Source of the DNA: Belliella baltica DSM 15883
GTDB taxonomy: Bacteria; Bacteroidota; Bacteroidia; Cytophagales; Cyclobacteriaceae
Length of the DNA: 64,000 nt
Direction: 5' to 3'
NCBI RefSeq assembly: GCF_000265405.1
Contig: NC_018010.1
Coordinates: 992,001-1,056,000 of the forward strand
The translations under genes were made by a program, and so were the position numbers. Below the pieces are notes generated by a model that was not told the DNA's origin, searched no databases, and saw nothing but the letters and a program-made list of their open reading frames with translations. Below are positions 53,439 through 63,823 of the stretch, piece after piece. Within the stretch, counting starts at the first letter, position 1; each line of letters opens with the position of its first letter.

Positions 53439-56400
53439 ATGTCTGAACAACCAAGATCAAGATTTCAGAATATTCTTCTTACACTGAAAAAATACCAAGA
53501 CAGTACATTTGAACTTCTTTATATTTCTTCCGAAATCCGAGAAATAATCAATGGAGATACAAAGTTCTATAAAGAACATTTTTTTGAAAAAATCTTTCCG
53601 ACACTCAAAAGGCCCATTTTTGACTACCTATTCAAAGCATTGGGAAATGGAGATAAATTTATTTGTCCAATTATCCTCAAAGAAAACCATTTTCTTTGGG
53701 TAGAAATTGAAGGCTATGTGATAAGCCAAGAAGACGGTTCTTACCTTATCAATGCACTTATTTCTCCTTTACAGACGGCAAGTAGCATCAAATATGCCTG
53801 GATCGTAGAAGGCACCAATCATTACCCAATTTTACAAGAAAGCAGTGAGTCTAGAACTTTTGAAAATTGGCAGCAATTGATCAAGTCAAAATTTTCATTT
53901 GTAGATAAAAAAGCGCTTCAGAATTTCGGAAAAAAATCTGATAATTCATTTATCACTATTTTTCCAAACCGCTTGTACCTAACAAAAAAAACGCTTCAAG
54001 GAGATATTTCTTTGATTCAACTAGAATATCATACATCACAGTCAGCAGTAGAAAAACAGCTCGTCGAAAATATCTCCAATAATCAAAATGGGAATTTGGT
54101 TTATTACGAACTAGATCGCAAAAAAAACGAACTTTCTATTTCTGGAGCGATAAAAAATGTCTTAGGTTATGACCCTTCCTATTTTGTAGATTTCTCTATC
54201 AAAGATTGGGAAGAGTTGATCCACCTCGATGACAGGGTTGTTTTCCAAAAAGGGTTTGAACATAGCAACACCATTATTTATAAATTTCTTCATGCTGATG
54301 GCAATTATATTTTCTTACAAGATGAAATTCGAAATTTCAATGGAGATGATTTGAACTCTGACATCATCTTGGGAGTGATTGGAGATATTTCTGAATTGAA
54401 AGAAATAGAAAAAGAACTAATTGACAACAAGACGATCTTGGACGAGCTAACGGGCGTTGTACCAGGAATAGTCTATATGTTGAAATCATTCCCGGATGGC
54501 ACACATCAATATATTTTTGTAAGTGAAGGCAGTAAAGAATTGGCTGAAATAGAACCAAGGGATATCATACAGGACGAAAAAACATTTGAGAATTTAATTT
54601 TAAGCGAAGACCTCGAGTCCGTTTTAGCTGCAGACAGAAATGCCTACACCAAAAACCAAAAGTTCTCGTGTGAATTTAGGATCAAAACTACCTCCGGCAA
54701 GGAGAAATGGGTTTATGGCGCTTCAAACAGATTAAAAAAGTATCAAAAAGAATCTATTTGGGCTGGTATATTCATAGATATTACAGAAAGCAAAATCAAA
54801 GAAAAAGAATCTCGATTAAACCTCTTGAAATATAAATCCCTTTTTGATGAAAACCCACTAGCAATTTTTCATTTTGATCAGACTGGTAAAATCATTGCAG
54901 CAAATAAACAATTTATTTTAAGCCTCGGAGTTCAGGAGGAAAATCAAATCATAGGGAAAAACCTTTTTGATCTAGTCGATAATCACCCAATATCAAATAC
55001 TTATCAATCTACAATCAACGAGGGATCAGGATACTATGAAGGTCCTTATATTAGTTATTTTTCCAAGCAATTATTCCACATAAGAGTCCGCGCAAAAGCA
55101 ATTGGTGACAACAGTTTTGAAGCCATAATAGAAGATATCAACGAGCAAGAATATGTTCATAATGTCCTGGCTGAACTTACTGAGCGGACTTCCAAGTTTA
55201 GCGGACAGGAATTTTTTGATGCACTTACATTATTTCTATCTGAGAAAATGGGAATGGAATATTGCTTTATCTCTGAAGTGGAAGAGAACAATGAAAAAGC
55301 ATCCGCTATTTCAATTTTTAAAAACGGGAAAAAACTCAAAAACTTCCGCTATGATATTGCCAATTCTCCTTGTGAAAAATGTCTAAGAAGTAATAGCCCA
55401 CTAATAATTTTGCAAGATGTCCAAAAACAATTCCCACTAGATGAAGATTTGGTCAAAATGGACATTTCTGCTTACATGGGAGTAAGCATTTTGGATATCA
55501 ATGATAATAAACTCGGGATGTTGGTATTGATGAATACCAAGCAAATTCAAGTCAGCACAGCTTATTCTGCTGTACTGAATGTGCTTGCTGATAGAATTGG
55601 TGCTGAATTGAGTAGATTATCTTACGAAAAACGACTTTTATCATCAGAACAACTATTTAGAAGTATAGCGGAGAATTTTCCGAAAGGAACAATAGAAGTT
55701 TTGGATAGAAACCTGATGTATGTGTATACAGACGGCAAAGAATATAGACAACAAGATATTGATCCAAGTTATTTAATTGGCACTTCGTTGATTGCCAAGT
55801 ACACTCCAAAAATCGCTAATGAAGTCAACCTTCAGCTGAAGAAAGTATTGAAAGGAGAACAAGTGATGTTTGAGCTTGTGATCGGTGACCAATATTATCT
55901 GAAAAGTGGGGTTCCGCTGGTGAATAATCAAGGAGAAATTGATAGAATTCTCTTGGTTACCCAAAATATTACAGAAAGTAAAAATGCAGAGGAGGAAAGA
56001 AACCTATTAATCAAAGACCTCAAATCTCAGAATGAAGAACTTCAGCGTTTTGCCTATATCATTTCTCATAACCTAAGAGCCCCAATAGTCAATATTACTT
56101 CTCTTTTGGAATTATACAACAGCCTTGATCCTGCTGATAATGAAAATATTGAGATTATCGATAATTTAAGAATTTCAACTAGGATCTTAAACCACACCTT
56201 ACAAGACCTTATTGATGTAGTCGCTATAAAAAAGAACAAGCTTCCGAAAATTGAAAAAGTTGATTTTGAGACAATTTCTGGAAACATAGAAAAGAGCCTC
56301 TCAAAACAACTAAAAGAAGCTAAAACAAAAATCTCTAAAGACTTTACAAAAAAATCTTACATCAATTATGTGTATTCACATTTGGAAAATTTCTTAATCA

Positions 56401-56714
56401 ATCTGACTACAAATGCCATCAAGTATAAGCACCCTAAAAGAAACCTAAATATAAGTATCAAAACTTACGAAGAAGGGCATTTCACTGTAATCGAGTTTAA
56501 AGATAATGGCATAGGAATAGACCTAGAAAGGTATGGTGATCGATTATTTGGTCTTTATCAGAGATTTCATTCCCACGTGGAGGGAAAAGGCTTAGGTCTA
56601 TATTTGGTCAGGGAACAAATTCGAGCACACGATGGCAACTTACATGTAGAAAGTGAAGTGGGGAAAGGCACAACCTTTTATATTTATCTTAAAAACCTCA
56701 TCGGAAATACTTAA
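53439..56714 (+). CDS. Multi-PAS hybrid-type sensor histidine kinase
   Basis: 1091 residues, no membrane segment. Several PAS/PAC units are visible, for example with LHADGNYIFLQDEIRNF, EFRIKTTSGKEKWVYGASN and YLKSGVPLVNNQGEIDRILLVTQN, and a GAF-like domain (residues 590-740). The kinase core is in the last 230 residues: H-box QRFAYIISHNLRAP (H877), N-box NLTTNAIKYKHP, G1 DNGIGID and G2 GKGLGLYLV. It is cytoplasmic and likely senses a small molecule or redox state; no receiver domain is fused. Confidence 0.9.
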   Translation: MSEQPRSRFQNILLTLKKYQDSTFELLYISSEIREIINGDTKFYKEHFFEKIFPTLKRPIFDYLFKALGNGDKFICPIILKENHFLWVEIEGYVISQEDGSYLINALISPLQTASSIKYAWIVEGTNHYPILQESSESRTFENWQQLIKSKFSFVDKKALQNFGKKSDNSFITIFPNRLYLTKKTLQGDISLIQLEYHTSQSAVEKQLVENISNNQNGNLVYYELDRKKNELSISGAIKNVLGYDPSYFVDFSIKDWEELIHLDDRVVFQKGFEHSNTIIYKFLHADGNYIFLQDEIRNFNGDDLNSDIILGVIGDISELKEIEKELIDNKTILDELTGVVPGIVYMLKSFPDGTHQYIFVSEGSKELAEIEPRDIIQDEKTFENLILSEDLESVLAADRNAYTKNQKFSCEFRIKTTSGKEKWVYGASNRLKKYQKESIWAGIFIDITESKIKEKESRLNLLKYKSLFDENPLAIFHFDQTGKIIAANKQFILSLGVQEENQIIGKNLFDLVDNHPISNTYQSTINEGSGYYEGPYISYFSKQLFHIRVRAKAIGDNSFEAIIEDINEQEYVHNVLAELTERTSKFSGQEFFDALTLFLSEKMGMEYCFISEVEENNEKASAISIFKNGKKLKNFRYDIANSPCEKCLRSNSPLIILQDVQKQFPLDEDLVKMDISAYMGVSILDINDNKLGMLVLMNTKQIQVSTAYSAVLNVLADRIGAELSRLSYEKRLLSSEQLFRSIAENFPKGTIEVLDRNLMYVYTDGKEYRQQDIDPSYLIGTSLIAKYTPKIANEVNLQLKKVLKGEQVMFELVIGDQYYLKSGVPLVNNQGEIDRILLVTQNITESKNAEEERNLLIKDLKSQNEELQRFAYIISHNLRAPIVNITSLLELYNSLDPADNENIEIIDNLRISTRILNHTLQDLIDVVAIKKNKLPKIEKVDFETISGNIEKSLSKQLKEAKTKISKDFTKKSYINYVYSHLENFLINLTTNAIKYKHPKRNLNISIKTYEEGHFTVIEFKDNGIGIDLERYGDRLFGLYQRFHSHVEGKGLGLYLVREQIRAHDGNLHVESEVGKGTTFYIYLKNLIGNT

Positions 56715-56831
56715 GATTTTGTCTTAAAAAGAAGAGAAGACTCAAGATATTTGAAAAAAACCCCATTTATAATAAACCTCTCTCGTAAATTTACGTCAAA
56801 TACCTGCATTGTTTTTAAAAACACCAATTCT

Positions 56832-57422
56832 ATGAAAAAAGCATTAATTCCTATTATCATCATTGCGCTGATCGGGCTATTCGTTTATACCAAAGCTGTT
56901 GGCGTATACAACACATTCGTACAAACCGAAGAAACTATCAACGGTGAATGGGCAGAAGTAGAAACTCAATATCAAAGAAGAGCTGACCTCATCCCAAACC
57001 TTGTCAATACAGTAAAAGGTTATGCTGATTTTGAGCAGCAAACTTTGACAGGAGTAATCGAAGCCCGTGCAAAAGCTACTTCCATCACCCTCCAAGCAGA
57101 TGACTTGACTCCAGAGAATATTGCAAGGTTCCAAGAAGCTCAAGATCAATTAAGCGGATCACTCAGCAGGCTTCTAGTTGCTGTAGAAAGATATCCTGAC
57201 CTAAAAGCAAATCAAAACTTCCTTGAACTTCAGGCACAACTTGAAGGCACAGAAAATAGAATTGCTGTAGCAAGAAGAAACTTCAACCAATCAGTTCAAA
57301 GCTACAACTCCAATCTTCGAACATTCCCAAATAATATTTTTGCTGGTTGGTATGGCTTTGAGCGAAAAGGCTATTTCGAAGCTTCGGCAGGAGCTGAAAA
57401 TGCCCCAACTGTAGAATTCTAA
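56832..57422 (+). CDS. LemA family protein
   Basis: 196 residues: a single N-terminal transmembrane helix (IPIIIIALIGLFVYTKAVGVY), then four long helices with ETINGEWAEVETQYQRRADLIPNLVNTVKGYADFEQQTL (given in part), the hallmark of LemA. ATG at 56832 removes an unusual 27-residue lead. It is upstream of two TPM-domain genes, as is common; the three form a membrane-associated cluster of unknown role. Confidence 0.88.
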   Translation: MKKALIPIIIIALIGLFVYTKAVGVYNTFVQTEETINGEWAEVETQYQRRADLIPNLVNTVKGYADFEQQTLTGVIEARAKATSITLQADDLTPENIARFQEAQDQLSGSLSRLLVAVERYPDLKANQNFLELQAQLEGTENRIAVARRNFNQSVQSYNSNLRTFPNNIFAGWYGFERKGYFEASAGAENAPTVEF

Positions 57423-57432
57423 AAAAATAAAC

Positions 57433-57867
57433 ATGGCCGAAAAATTATTCAGTAATTCTGATCGGGGTATTCTATTGGAGGCAATTAAAGCCGCAGAAAA
57501 AGAAACCTCGGGAGAAATCCAAGTTCACATCGAAAACCACTGCAAAGGTGATGTGCTAGACCGTGCTGCTGAAGTATTTGAAAAGCTCAAGATGCATAAG
57601 ACAAAGCACCGCAATGCGGTGCTTTTCTATCTTGCTGTCGAAGAGCATAAGTTTGCCATACTTGGAGATGCTGGCATCAATAAAGTAGTCCCTGAAAACT
57701 TCTGGGAAAATATTAAAGAAGAAATGCTGCTCCATTTCAAAACTAGGGCTTTTACAGAAGGACTAAGAAAAGGCATAGAAATGTCTGGACAACAACTTCA
57801 GCAACATTTTCCATATGAACAAAAAGGAGACATCAATGAACTCCCCGACGAAATATCCTTTGGATAA
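57433..57867 (+). CDS. TPM-domain protein
   Basis: 144 residues of the TPM (Psb32/YgcG/MOLO-1) phosphatase-like fold: KAAEKETSGEIQVHIENHCKGD, AVLFYLAVEEHKFAILGDAGIN and FTEGLRKGIEMSG. There is no membrane segment or signal peptide, so this shorter copy is likely cytoplasmic. It is 7 bases from the next TPM gene. Confidence 0.85.
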   Translation: MAEKLFSNSDRGILLEAIKAAEKETSGEIQVHIENHCKGDVLDRAAEVFEKLKMHKTKHRNAVLFYLAVEEHKFAILGDAGINKVVPENFWENIKEEMLLHFKTRAFTEGLRKGIEMSGQQLQQHFPYEQKGDINELPDEISFG

Positions 57868-57873
57868 GACATC

Positions 57874-58674
57874 ATGACCAATAAACATCTCTTTACTACT
57901 CTTCTATTATTTACTCTTTCATTTGTAAGCTTGGCACAGGGTGATTTTCCAGAAAAACCAAACCCTCCTCGCTTAGTAAATGATTTTTCGAATACCCTTT
58001 CCGATACAGAAGTTCGGCAACTGGAAGGTAAACTTGTCGCGTACAATGACAGTACTTCCTCTCAAGTAAGCATCGTCTTGATCAATTCTGTTGGTCCGTA
58101 TGATATCAGTGATTATACTTTTCAATTGGGAGAAAATTGGGGAATAGGAAGAAAAGACCTTGATAATGGTATTTTAATCTTAGCCGCTATGAAAGATCGA
58201 AAAGTCTTTATTGCGACGGGATATGGTATGGAAGGAGCAATTCCAGATGCTTTGGCGAAAAGGATAGTGGATCAACTAATCGTGCCTAATTTCCGGATGG
58301 AAGATTACTATACAGGTTTGGATAAAGCCACAGATATGATATTTAAGCTTGCATCTGGAGAATACGAGGCAGAAAAAGTAACTTCCTCAGGAAATTCCGG
58401 TGGAGCTTTACTGATGTTTTTGTTTTTTATTTTCGTTTTTGTGATACTACCTCTCATCAGAAACCGCAAGGACAATGACAACCACATGGGTGGTAAAGGT
58501 GGCGGAGTAGATCTTTTCACAACCATAATGCTTGCAAATATGCTAGGCGGTGGAAGCAGAGGTAAATTTGGAGACTTTTCTTCAGGAAGAGGAGGTTTTG
58601 GTGGCGGTGGCGGTTCATTCGGCGGATTTGGTGGGGGTAGCTTTGGCGGTGGCGGTGCTGGAGGAAGTTGGTAA
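57874..58674 (+). CDS. TPM-domain membrane protein (YgcG-like)
   Basis: 266 residues: signal peptide to about residue 21, TPM domain (VNDFSNTLSDTEVRQLEGKL ... GWIGRKDLDNGILI-like), a transmembrane helix (LLMFLFFIFVFVILPLI near 175) and a glycine-rich, basic tail (GGGGSFGGFGGG repeats). Typical arrangement for this family next to LemA. Confidence 0.88.
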   Translation: MTNKHLFTTLLLFTLSFVSLAQGDFPEKPNPPRLVNDFSNTLSDTEVRQLEGKLVAYNDSTSSQVSIVLINSVGPYDISDYTFQLGENWGIGRKDLDNGILILAAMKDRKVFIATGYGMEGAIPDALAKRIVDQLIVPNFRMEDYYTGLDKATDMIFKLASGEYEAEKVTSSGNSGGALLMFLFFIFVFVILPLIRNRKDNDNHMGGKGGGVDLFTTIMLANMLGGGSRGKFGDFSSGRGGFGGGGGSFGGFGGGSFGGGGAGGSW

Positions 58675-58772
58675 TAGATTTATTCCTTTTATTTTGATCT
58701 AACCACAATGATGTTTGAAAAAAAATCTTTAAATAGATACAAGACATCTATAAACAGGTTATTCAGCCAGAA

Positions 58773-59405
58773 ATGATAAATTTTGAGAATATAAAGACCT
58801 TTTCTTCTGAGATTCCAGATACTTATGGTTTTTTATGGACACCTGAAGAAGTCGAAAAGCTACCACAAGAACATAAAGACCAGATTTATTTTCTAAATGA
58901 AGATGCAGGTCAATTCCTTAAAAATTATATCAGCAGCTCAAAAATGGCCACCGGACCTAGTTGGAAACCATTTAATGATAAATATTTCAACACCATTGAG
59001 GAATTTCAGGTAAATGAAAATAGTGATGATGAAATTAAAAAATGGCTTTATAATAAGCCAATTCGTTTTGACAAGTTTGTTTATCTTCAAAATGAAAGCA
59101 ATGGCCATTTTGCAACGCTGACATGGAAAATGATCATTAAATATTGGAAAGATTTTTTCTTTGCAGACGACTTACTGATTTTTGATGAGACACTTAATTG
59201 GGGTCTTTATTACTTCCACGAAAACAACTTATTTTTTGCAACTGATAAAATCTATGACAAGGAGTTCGAATATCAAAGAATTAAAGATCTCAAAGAGTTG
59301 AAAGACAAGTTTTTCAATAAAGACAACCTTAATTTTACAAAAGAAGAAAAAAGGGAAGCAGTCAGAAACTTCAAAGAGAAATATAATACGGACAGTATCG
59401 AATAA
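58773..59405 (+). CDS. Hypothetical protein, DUF2947-like
   Basis: 210 residues, acidic and aromatic-rich, with LWTPEEVEKLPQEHKDQIYFL and DDLLIFDETLNWGLYYFHENNLFF. The pattern resembles DUF2947, a family without known function, but I could not check this. No signal or membrane segment. Confidence 0.65.
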   Translation: MINFENIKTFSSEIPDTYGFLWTPEEVEKLPQEHKDQIYFLNEDAGQFLKNYISSSKMATGPSWKPFNDKYFNTIEEFQVNENSDDEIKKWLYNKPIRFDKFVYLQNESNGHFATLTWKMIIKYWKDFFFADDLLIFDETLNWGLYYFHENNLFFATDKIYDKEFEYQRIKDLKELKDKFFNKDNLNFTKEEKREAVRNFKEKYNTDSIE

Positions 59406-59506
59406 AGAAAATCTCTCATTAAATTGAAGTCTATTTAGATTAAAAACTATTTGAAGCTGAGTAAGTTAATTATTTAGAACTTAAAATTGATTAACGAACA
59501 ACAGCA

Positions 59507-60028
59507 ATGAAATCCATATTTTTGACACTTTTAATGATGAACAGTTTAGTAATATTTGATTTTGCTTCTTCTAAAGATTGGACTGTCTGGGAAATAGAGA
59601 ATGACGTAGTCATGGGTGGAAAATCTAAAAGTAAAATCTCACGAAGTCAATCCGGTCATGCTATTTTTACTGGAGATGTTTCCTTGGACAATAATGGTGG
59701 ATTTGCGTCAATGCAATATCATTTTAATCCCAAGGACATTAGTGGTTTTGAAAAGGTCATCATCAGATTAAAAGGAGATGGAAAAGAATATCAATTCAGA
59801 ATAAAAGCCAATTTGAAAGAAAGAGCCTCCTATGTAAAAACTTTTCAAACAACTGGAGAATGGCAAACCATAGAAATTCCTCTTAACAAAATGGAACCCA
59901 CTTTCCGAGGAAATATGCTGAATCAGCCGAATTTTAATGCCAATCAAATTCAAGAAGTTAGATTTATGATTGGTAATGGAAAAGCAGAAAGCTTTAAATT
60001 AGAAATTGAAAAGATTGAGTTACAATAG
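59507..60028 (+). CDS. CIA30-family protein
   Basis: 173 residues with the complex I intermediate-associated 30 signature: FDFASSKDWTVWEIENDVVMGGKSKSKI (given in part), GGFASMQYHFNPKD, and IRLKGDGKEYQFRIKAN. A short signal-like start precedes it. CIA30 domains bind carbohydrates or serve in assembly; here the role is unknown. Confidence 0.85.
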   Translation: MKSIFLTLLMMNSLVIFDFASSKDWTVWEIENDVVMGGKSKSKISRSQSGHAIFTGDVSLDNNGGFASMQYHFNPKDISGFEKVIIRLKGDGKEYQFRIKANLKERASYVKTFQTTGEWQTIEIPLNKMEPTFRGNMLNQPNFNANQIQEVRFMIGNGKAESFKLEIEKIELQ

Positions 60029-60091
60029 TCATTTCAGATACGACTAAGATTAAAATTACCTATCTTAAAGCAGTACTTAATCAATTATTTT

Positions 60092-60892
60092 ATGAATTTT
60101 CTAAAAAAATCTCGCTCATTATCAGCCCTTTTCTCACTTGCACTTACTTTTTCTCTTGCTTCTTCCTGTATAGAAAATGAATCTACAAATGATTCAGAAA
60201 ATGAAAGTAGGTTCAATAATTCAGAAATTATATTTCTATTGATAGATGAAAGCAGCATTGATAATGGAAATGAACCAAATAATTTTTCAGAAATCGAGGT
60301 CAATGATAATATTGCAGAAATAGGACAGAGACAAATTCTAAAATATTTTCTTGAAAATACTGGGAGGACAATTGATCTTTTCACTGGACAAGTTGGTGAT
60401 GAAGGTTGGTTTGCTCCAAAAAGTATCCCCAGTAGTTGGATCAATGCTGGGCCAACTAAAAATGGCTTACAAAATTATTTAACGCCTGGACCTGGTCTTG
60501 GAGCTTCAGGCGATGATCCTGAAGTTTTGCTGGATGAAATCCCAAATGTAACACCACTTAGAGCCACAGGATTGAAGATGTTGGAAGGTGAAACAGTGTA
60601 CGCTCTAGTTTATGACAGCGATATTTCTATAAATTATAGTCCTTTAGTAGGAAATCTTCAAGGTTCAAATTTAGGAATAGTAGCATTTGATGTGCTGAAT
60701 GTAACAAGACGGATGGATGGATCCACTTCAGATTTACCAAGAGTAACTGTTAGAATCCGAAATGCTACAGAAGTGAAAAACTTGAATTTGGGGTTATTTT
60801 CTAATGCTCCCATACCACAATCTTCTTCGGAGCCTTTTGATATTAACCCACCCGCTACTGTACCTTCTGTCAATATAAACCCTGCAGAATGA
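60092..60892 (+). CDS. Hypothetical lipoprotein
   Basis: 266 residues with a lipobox SLASSC (cysteine 26), an acidic low-complexity stretch to residue 70 (ENESTNDSENESRFNN), and a body rich in proline and aspartate with INAGPTKNGLQNYLTPGPGLGAS. I recognise no family. Confidence 0.75.
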   Translation: MNFLKKSRSLSALFSLALTFSLASSCIENESTNDSENESRFNNSEIIFLLIDESSIDNGNEPNNFSEIEVNDNIAEIGQRQILKYFLENTGRTIDLFTGQVGDEGWFAPKSIPSSWINAGPTKNGLQNYLTPGPGLGASGDDPEVLLDEIPNVTPLRATGLKMLEGETVYALVYDSDISINYSPLVGNLQGSNLGIVAFDVLNVTRRMDGSTSDLPRVTVRIRNATEVKNLNLGLFSNAPIPQSSSEPFDINPPATVPSVNINPAE

Positions 60893-61054
60893 AATCATCG
60901 CTATAAGTTAAAGCACCAAAAAGTTTCTTTTTAAAAAATCTCCTTAAAGCTTATTGGAATAATGTCTCTTTAGAAAATACCATCTGAAATATAGGACGAA
61001 AAAAGATTATGATTAATTACAAACATTTACATTTGAGTCAAATAAAATGTCTCT

Positions 61055-61507
61055 ATGGTAGTTCAGGTTCTGTTAGTAATCTTTGGTTAAGCAGGCTTGA
61101 TTCTGGGAGGACAGCTTGTAGTGCTCAACAGTGTAAATATTGCAAACAGCTAAGGCGTAAGTGAAAAAATCATTGGACTCACAATTGTAGCAGCGGGAAC
61201 ATCTTTACCAGAACTTATCACCTCTATAGTAGCAGCAACAAAGAAAAATAGTGATATAGCAATTGGAAATGTAATAGGCTCAAATATTTTCAATATTCTA
61301 TTAATACTGTCAATAAGTGGGGTAGTAAACCCAATCGCATACAACTCAAAATTCAATTTGGACTTTTTCATTTTGATAGGAGGTACTCTTTTTCTTATAG
61401 TAGCTATGTTCACTGGAAAAAGAAAGAAACTTGACAGATGGGAGGCAGCTATTTTAGTACTATTCTATCTCTTATATACTGGTTATTTGATCATTAATGA
61501 ATTATAA
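61055..61507 (+). pseudogene. Na+/Ca2+ antiporter (CaCA), broken
   Basis: The frame from 61070 to the stop at 61505 encodes the second half of a CaCA antiporter: the helix VSEKIIGLTIVAAGTSLPELITS is the conserved alpha-2 repeat. In-frame stops occur upstream at LLVIFG-TAA and INIANS-TAA, and the whole first half of the protein is missing. Decayed copy; no other antiporter is in the window. Confidence 0.88.
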
Positions 61508-61518
61508 ATAAAGTCTAT

Positions 61519-62220
61519 TCAGAATCGACCAGCGGCTATTACTGCCAAATCAACCAACTTAGCATTTGCTGCCAAAAGTACATTGGCGCATGATGTTAAT
61601 GTAGCCCCTGTAGTCATTACATCATCTACCAAGAGGATTTGTTTATCTTTTAAATCAATCGATTTGTTTGCAGAAAATACTTCTGATACATTTTTAATCC
61701 GTTCTATTCTCGATTTTTTTGTCTGGGTTTCAGTAAACTGAGTCCTAATTAACCCCAGATTCATAGGGATTTCCAAAACTCCCGCTATTCCTTGAGCGAA
61801 TTGTTCACTTTGATTATACCCTCTCCTTCTTTGTTTTTGAGGATGTAGGGGCACAGGCACTACCATGTCCCAATTTGCGTGGAAACCATGTTTTTTCAGT
61901 AAATGACCATAAATTGTTCCCAATTCCAAACCAACTTCTGGTTTATTTTTATACTTCAATTGATGTAGCAGTTTTTGACTCATTCCATGTTTTGTAAATC
62001 TAAGAAATGACATTACCAAGTTTGGATTTGTTAAGCCCATCACTTTAACTACCAAATCATTATTTTGTGGTTGCAAGTGATAATTGGTAATAGGCAAAGA
62101 ACCAATACAGACTTTGCAGAGCTGATTTTCGAAGTCAAATAGACTTCTTTTGCAGACGCAGCAGGTTTTCGGAAAAACCAGAGCCAAAAAATCTTCAAAA
62201 AAAGTGAAACGCATATCCAA
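61519..62220 (-). CDS. ComF family phosphoribosyltransferase
   Basis: 233 residues: an N-terminal zinc-ribbon with two CxxC pairs (CCVCKRS, LCKVC) and a PRTase domain with DMVVPVPLHPQKQRRRGYNQSE and the PRPP loop ILLVDDVMTTGATL. ComF proteins are linked to competence or purine-related uptake. Confidence 0.9.
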   Translation of the reverse strand: MDMRFTFFEDFLALVFPKTCCVCKRSLFDFENQLCKVCIGSLPITNYHLQPQNNDLVVKVMGLTNPNLVMSFLRFTKHGMSQKLLHQLKYKNKPEVGLELGTIYGHLLKKHGFHANWDMVVPVPLHPQKQRRRGYNQSEQFAQGIAGVLEIPMNLGLIRTQFTETQTKKSRIERIKNVSEVFSANKSIDLKDKQILLVDDVMTTGATLTSCANVLLAANAKLVDLAVIAAGRF

Positions 62221-62296
62221 AAAGGCTTGTTAGAACTGAATGACAGCAAAATACCTGTTATATTTGCTGGTTATATAAATACTTATCTAAAAGTTA

Positions 62297-62653
62297 ATGA
62301 ATTTAATAGAAGAATTCAACGATTACAGAAGTCGAATGAATGAAAAAATCATGTCGGCTGACAATAAAGTCATAAAGCGTTTCTTTAACCTTGATACCAA
62401 TGCTTACTCAGAAGGAGCTGTAGATGTCAAAACAAAAGAAATGATAGGTCTTGCTTGCTCAATGGTGCTCCGCTGTGATGATTGTATCAAATATCATCTT
62501 GGCAAATCCTATGAAGCAGGATTAAGTAAAGAAGAAGTTTTTGAAGTATTTTCGATTGCTACACTCATTGGTGGATCTATTGTAATCCCACATTTGAGAA
62601 GAGCTGCAGAATATTGGGAACTGTTAGAAGAAGAAGGAAAAAAGCATGTATAA
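62297..62653 (+). CDS. Carboxymuconolactone decarboxylase/AhpD-like protein
   Basis: 118 residues with the AhpD redox motif RCDDCIKYH (C60, C63) inside an all-helical fold (AYSEGAVDVKTKEMIGLACSMVL). A small thiol peroxidase or alkylhydroperoxidase-type protein. Its end overlaps the next gene by 8 bases. Confidence 0.88.
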   Translation: MNLIEEFNDYRSRMNEKIMSADNKVIKRFFNLDTNAYSEGAVDVKTKEMIGLACSMVLRCDDCIKYHLGKSYEAGLSKEEVFEVFSIATLIGGSIVIPHLRRAAEYWELLEEEGKKHV

Positions 62654-63008
62654 AAAAGATCTTGATCTTGAAAAACGTTGGTCCAAACTCCTAGTTGGTA
62701 TTCAAGAACTAGTAGGAAAAAAGCCTGCCGATCTTAATGGTGTTTTGTTTTTAATTGGTGTTCAAGAGTTAGGACAGGGAAATAAGACATTTACCAAAGA
62801 GCAAAAACAAGACTTGATGCATATCGCAATTTGTAAAGTACTCAGCTCAGCTGGCTTTTATGAATTGGATTATATAGACCAAGATGGTTGGCCACATTGG
62901 AAACTTGTGGGAAAGCTCCCTCATTTTGATGTTTTAGAACAAGAAAAACTTCTAAAGCTTCATGTATTGGAATATTTTGAACAAGAATTTGAAATAGAGA
63001 TCAAATAA
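62646..63008 (+). CDS. Hypothetical protein, 120 aa
   Basis: Helical protein with LFLIGVQELGQGNKTFTKEQKQDLMHIAICKVLSSAGFYEL. No family recognised. Overlaps the AhpD-like gene, and is 13 bases from the exonuclease gene, so an operon is likely. Confidence 0.75.
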   Translation: MYKKDLDLEKRWSKLLVGIQELVGKKPADLNGVLFLIGVQELGQGNKTFTKEQKQDLMHIAICKVLSSAGFYELDYIDQDGWPHWKLVGKLPHFDVLEQEKLLKLHVLEYFEQEFEIEIK

Positions 63009-63020
63009 AATCTAAATTCA

Positions 63021-63779
63021 ATGAAAATCGTATCCTATAACGTCAATGGAATAAGAGCTGCCTTGAACAAAGGCTTCGCAGATTGGCTAAAAGCAACTGA
63101 TCCAGACATCATAGGCTTGCAAGAAGTAAAAGCACTCGAAAATCAAATAGACAAAAGCATATTTGAAGATCTAGGCTACCAAATAAGTTGGTTTCCTGCA
63201 GTAAAAAAAGGCTATAGTGGGACAGCTATACTTTCCAAACAAAAACCAAAGCATGTAGAATTTGGAATAGGCTATCAAGATTATGATGATGAAGGAAGAT
63301 TAATTAGAGCAGATTTTGATGAATTCTCATTTATCTCTGCTTATTTTCCTTCAGGAACTACAGGGGATATTAGGCAAGATTTCAAATATAAGTTTTTGGA
63401 TGACATATATGGTTACACACAAGATTTAAGCAGAAAATTTCCTAATTTGATAATAAGTGGAGATTATAACATTTGTCATAAGCCTATAGATATTCACAAT
63501 CCTATCTCCAACAAAAACTCTTCTGGTTTCTTACCAGAAGAAAGAGCATGGATGGACAAATTTACTGAAAGTGGATTTATAGACACTTTTAGAGAACATA
63601 ATCAAGAACCACATCAATATACTTGGTGGAGCTACAGAGCAGGAGCAAGAGCCAAAAACTTAGGTTGGAGAATAGACTATCACATGGCGACGCCATCAAT
63701 AGCATCAAAAGTAAAAAGAGCAATCATATTACCAGAGGCACATCACTCAGATCACTGTCCAATTATGATCGAACTTTAG
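63021..63779 (+). CDS. xth: Exodeoxyribonuclease III
   Basis: 252 residues, usual for the enzyme. Conserved start MKIVSYNVNGIRAALNKG, metal glutamate in GLQEVKA, core NFR...ISGDYNICHKPIDIHNP, and the final SDHCPIMIEL (catalytic histidine). It repairs AP sites in DNA. Orthodox sequence. Confidence 0.95.
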   Translation: MKIVSYNVNGIRAALNKGFADWLKATDPDIIGLQEVKALENQIDKSIFEDLGYQISWFPAVKKGYSGTAILSKQKPKHVEFGIGYQDYDDEGRLIRADFDEFSFISAYFPSGTTGDIRQDFKYKFLDDIYGYTQDLSRKFPNLIISGDYNICHKPIDIHNPISNKNSSGFLPEERAWMDKFTESGFIDTFREHNQEPHQYTWWSYRAGARAKNLGWRIDYHMATPSIASKVKRAIILPEAHHSDHCPIMIEL

Positions 63780-63823
63780 ATAAGAATATTTAAGTAAAAC
63801 ATTAATTATACAACAAAAGCTTC

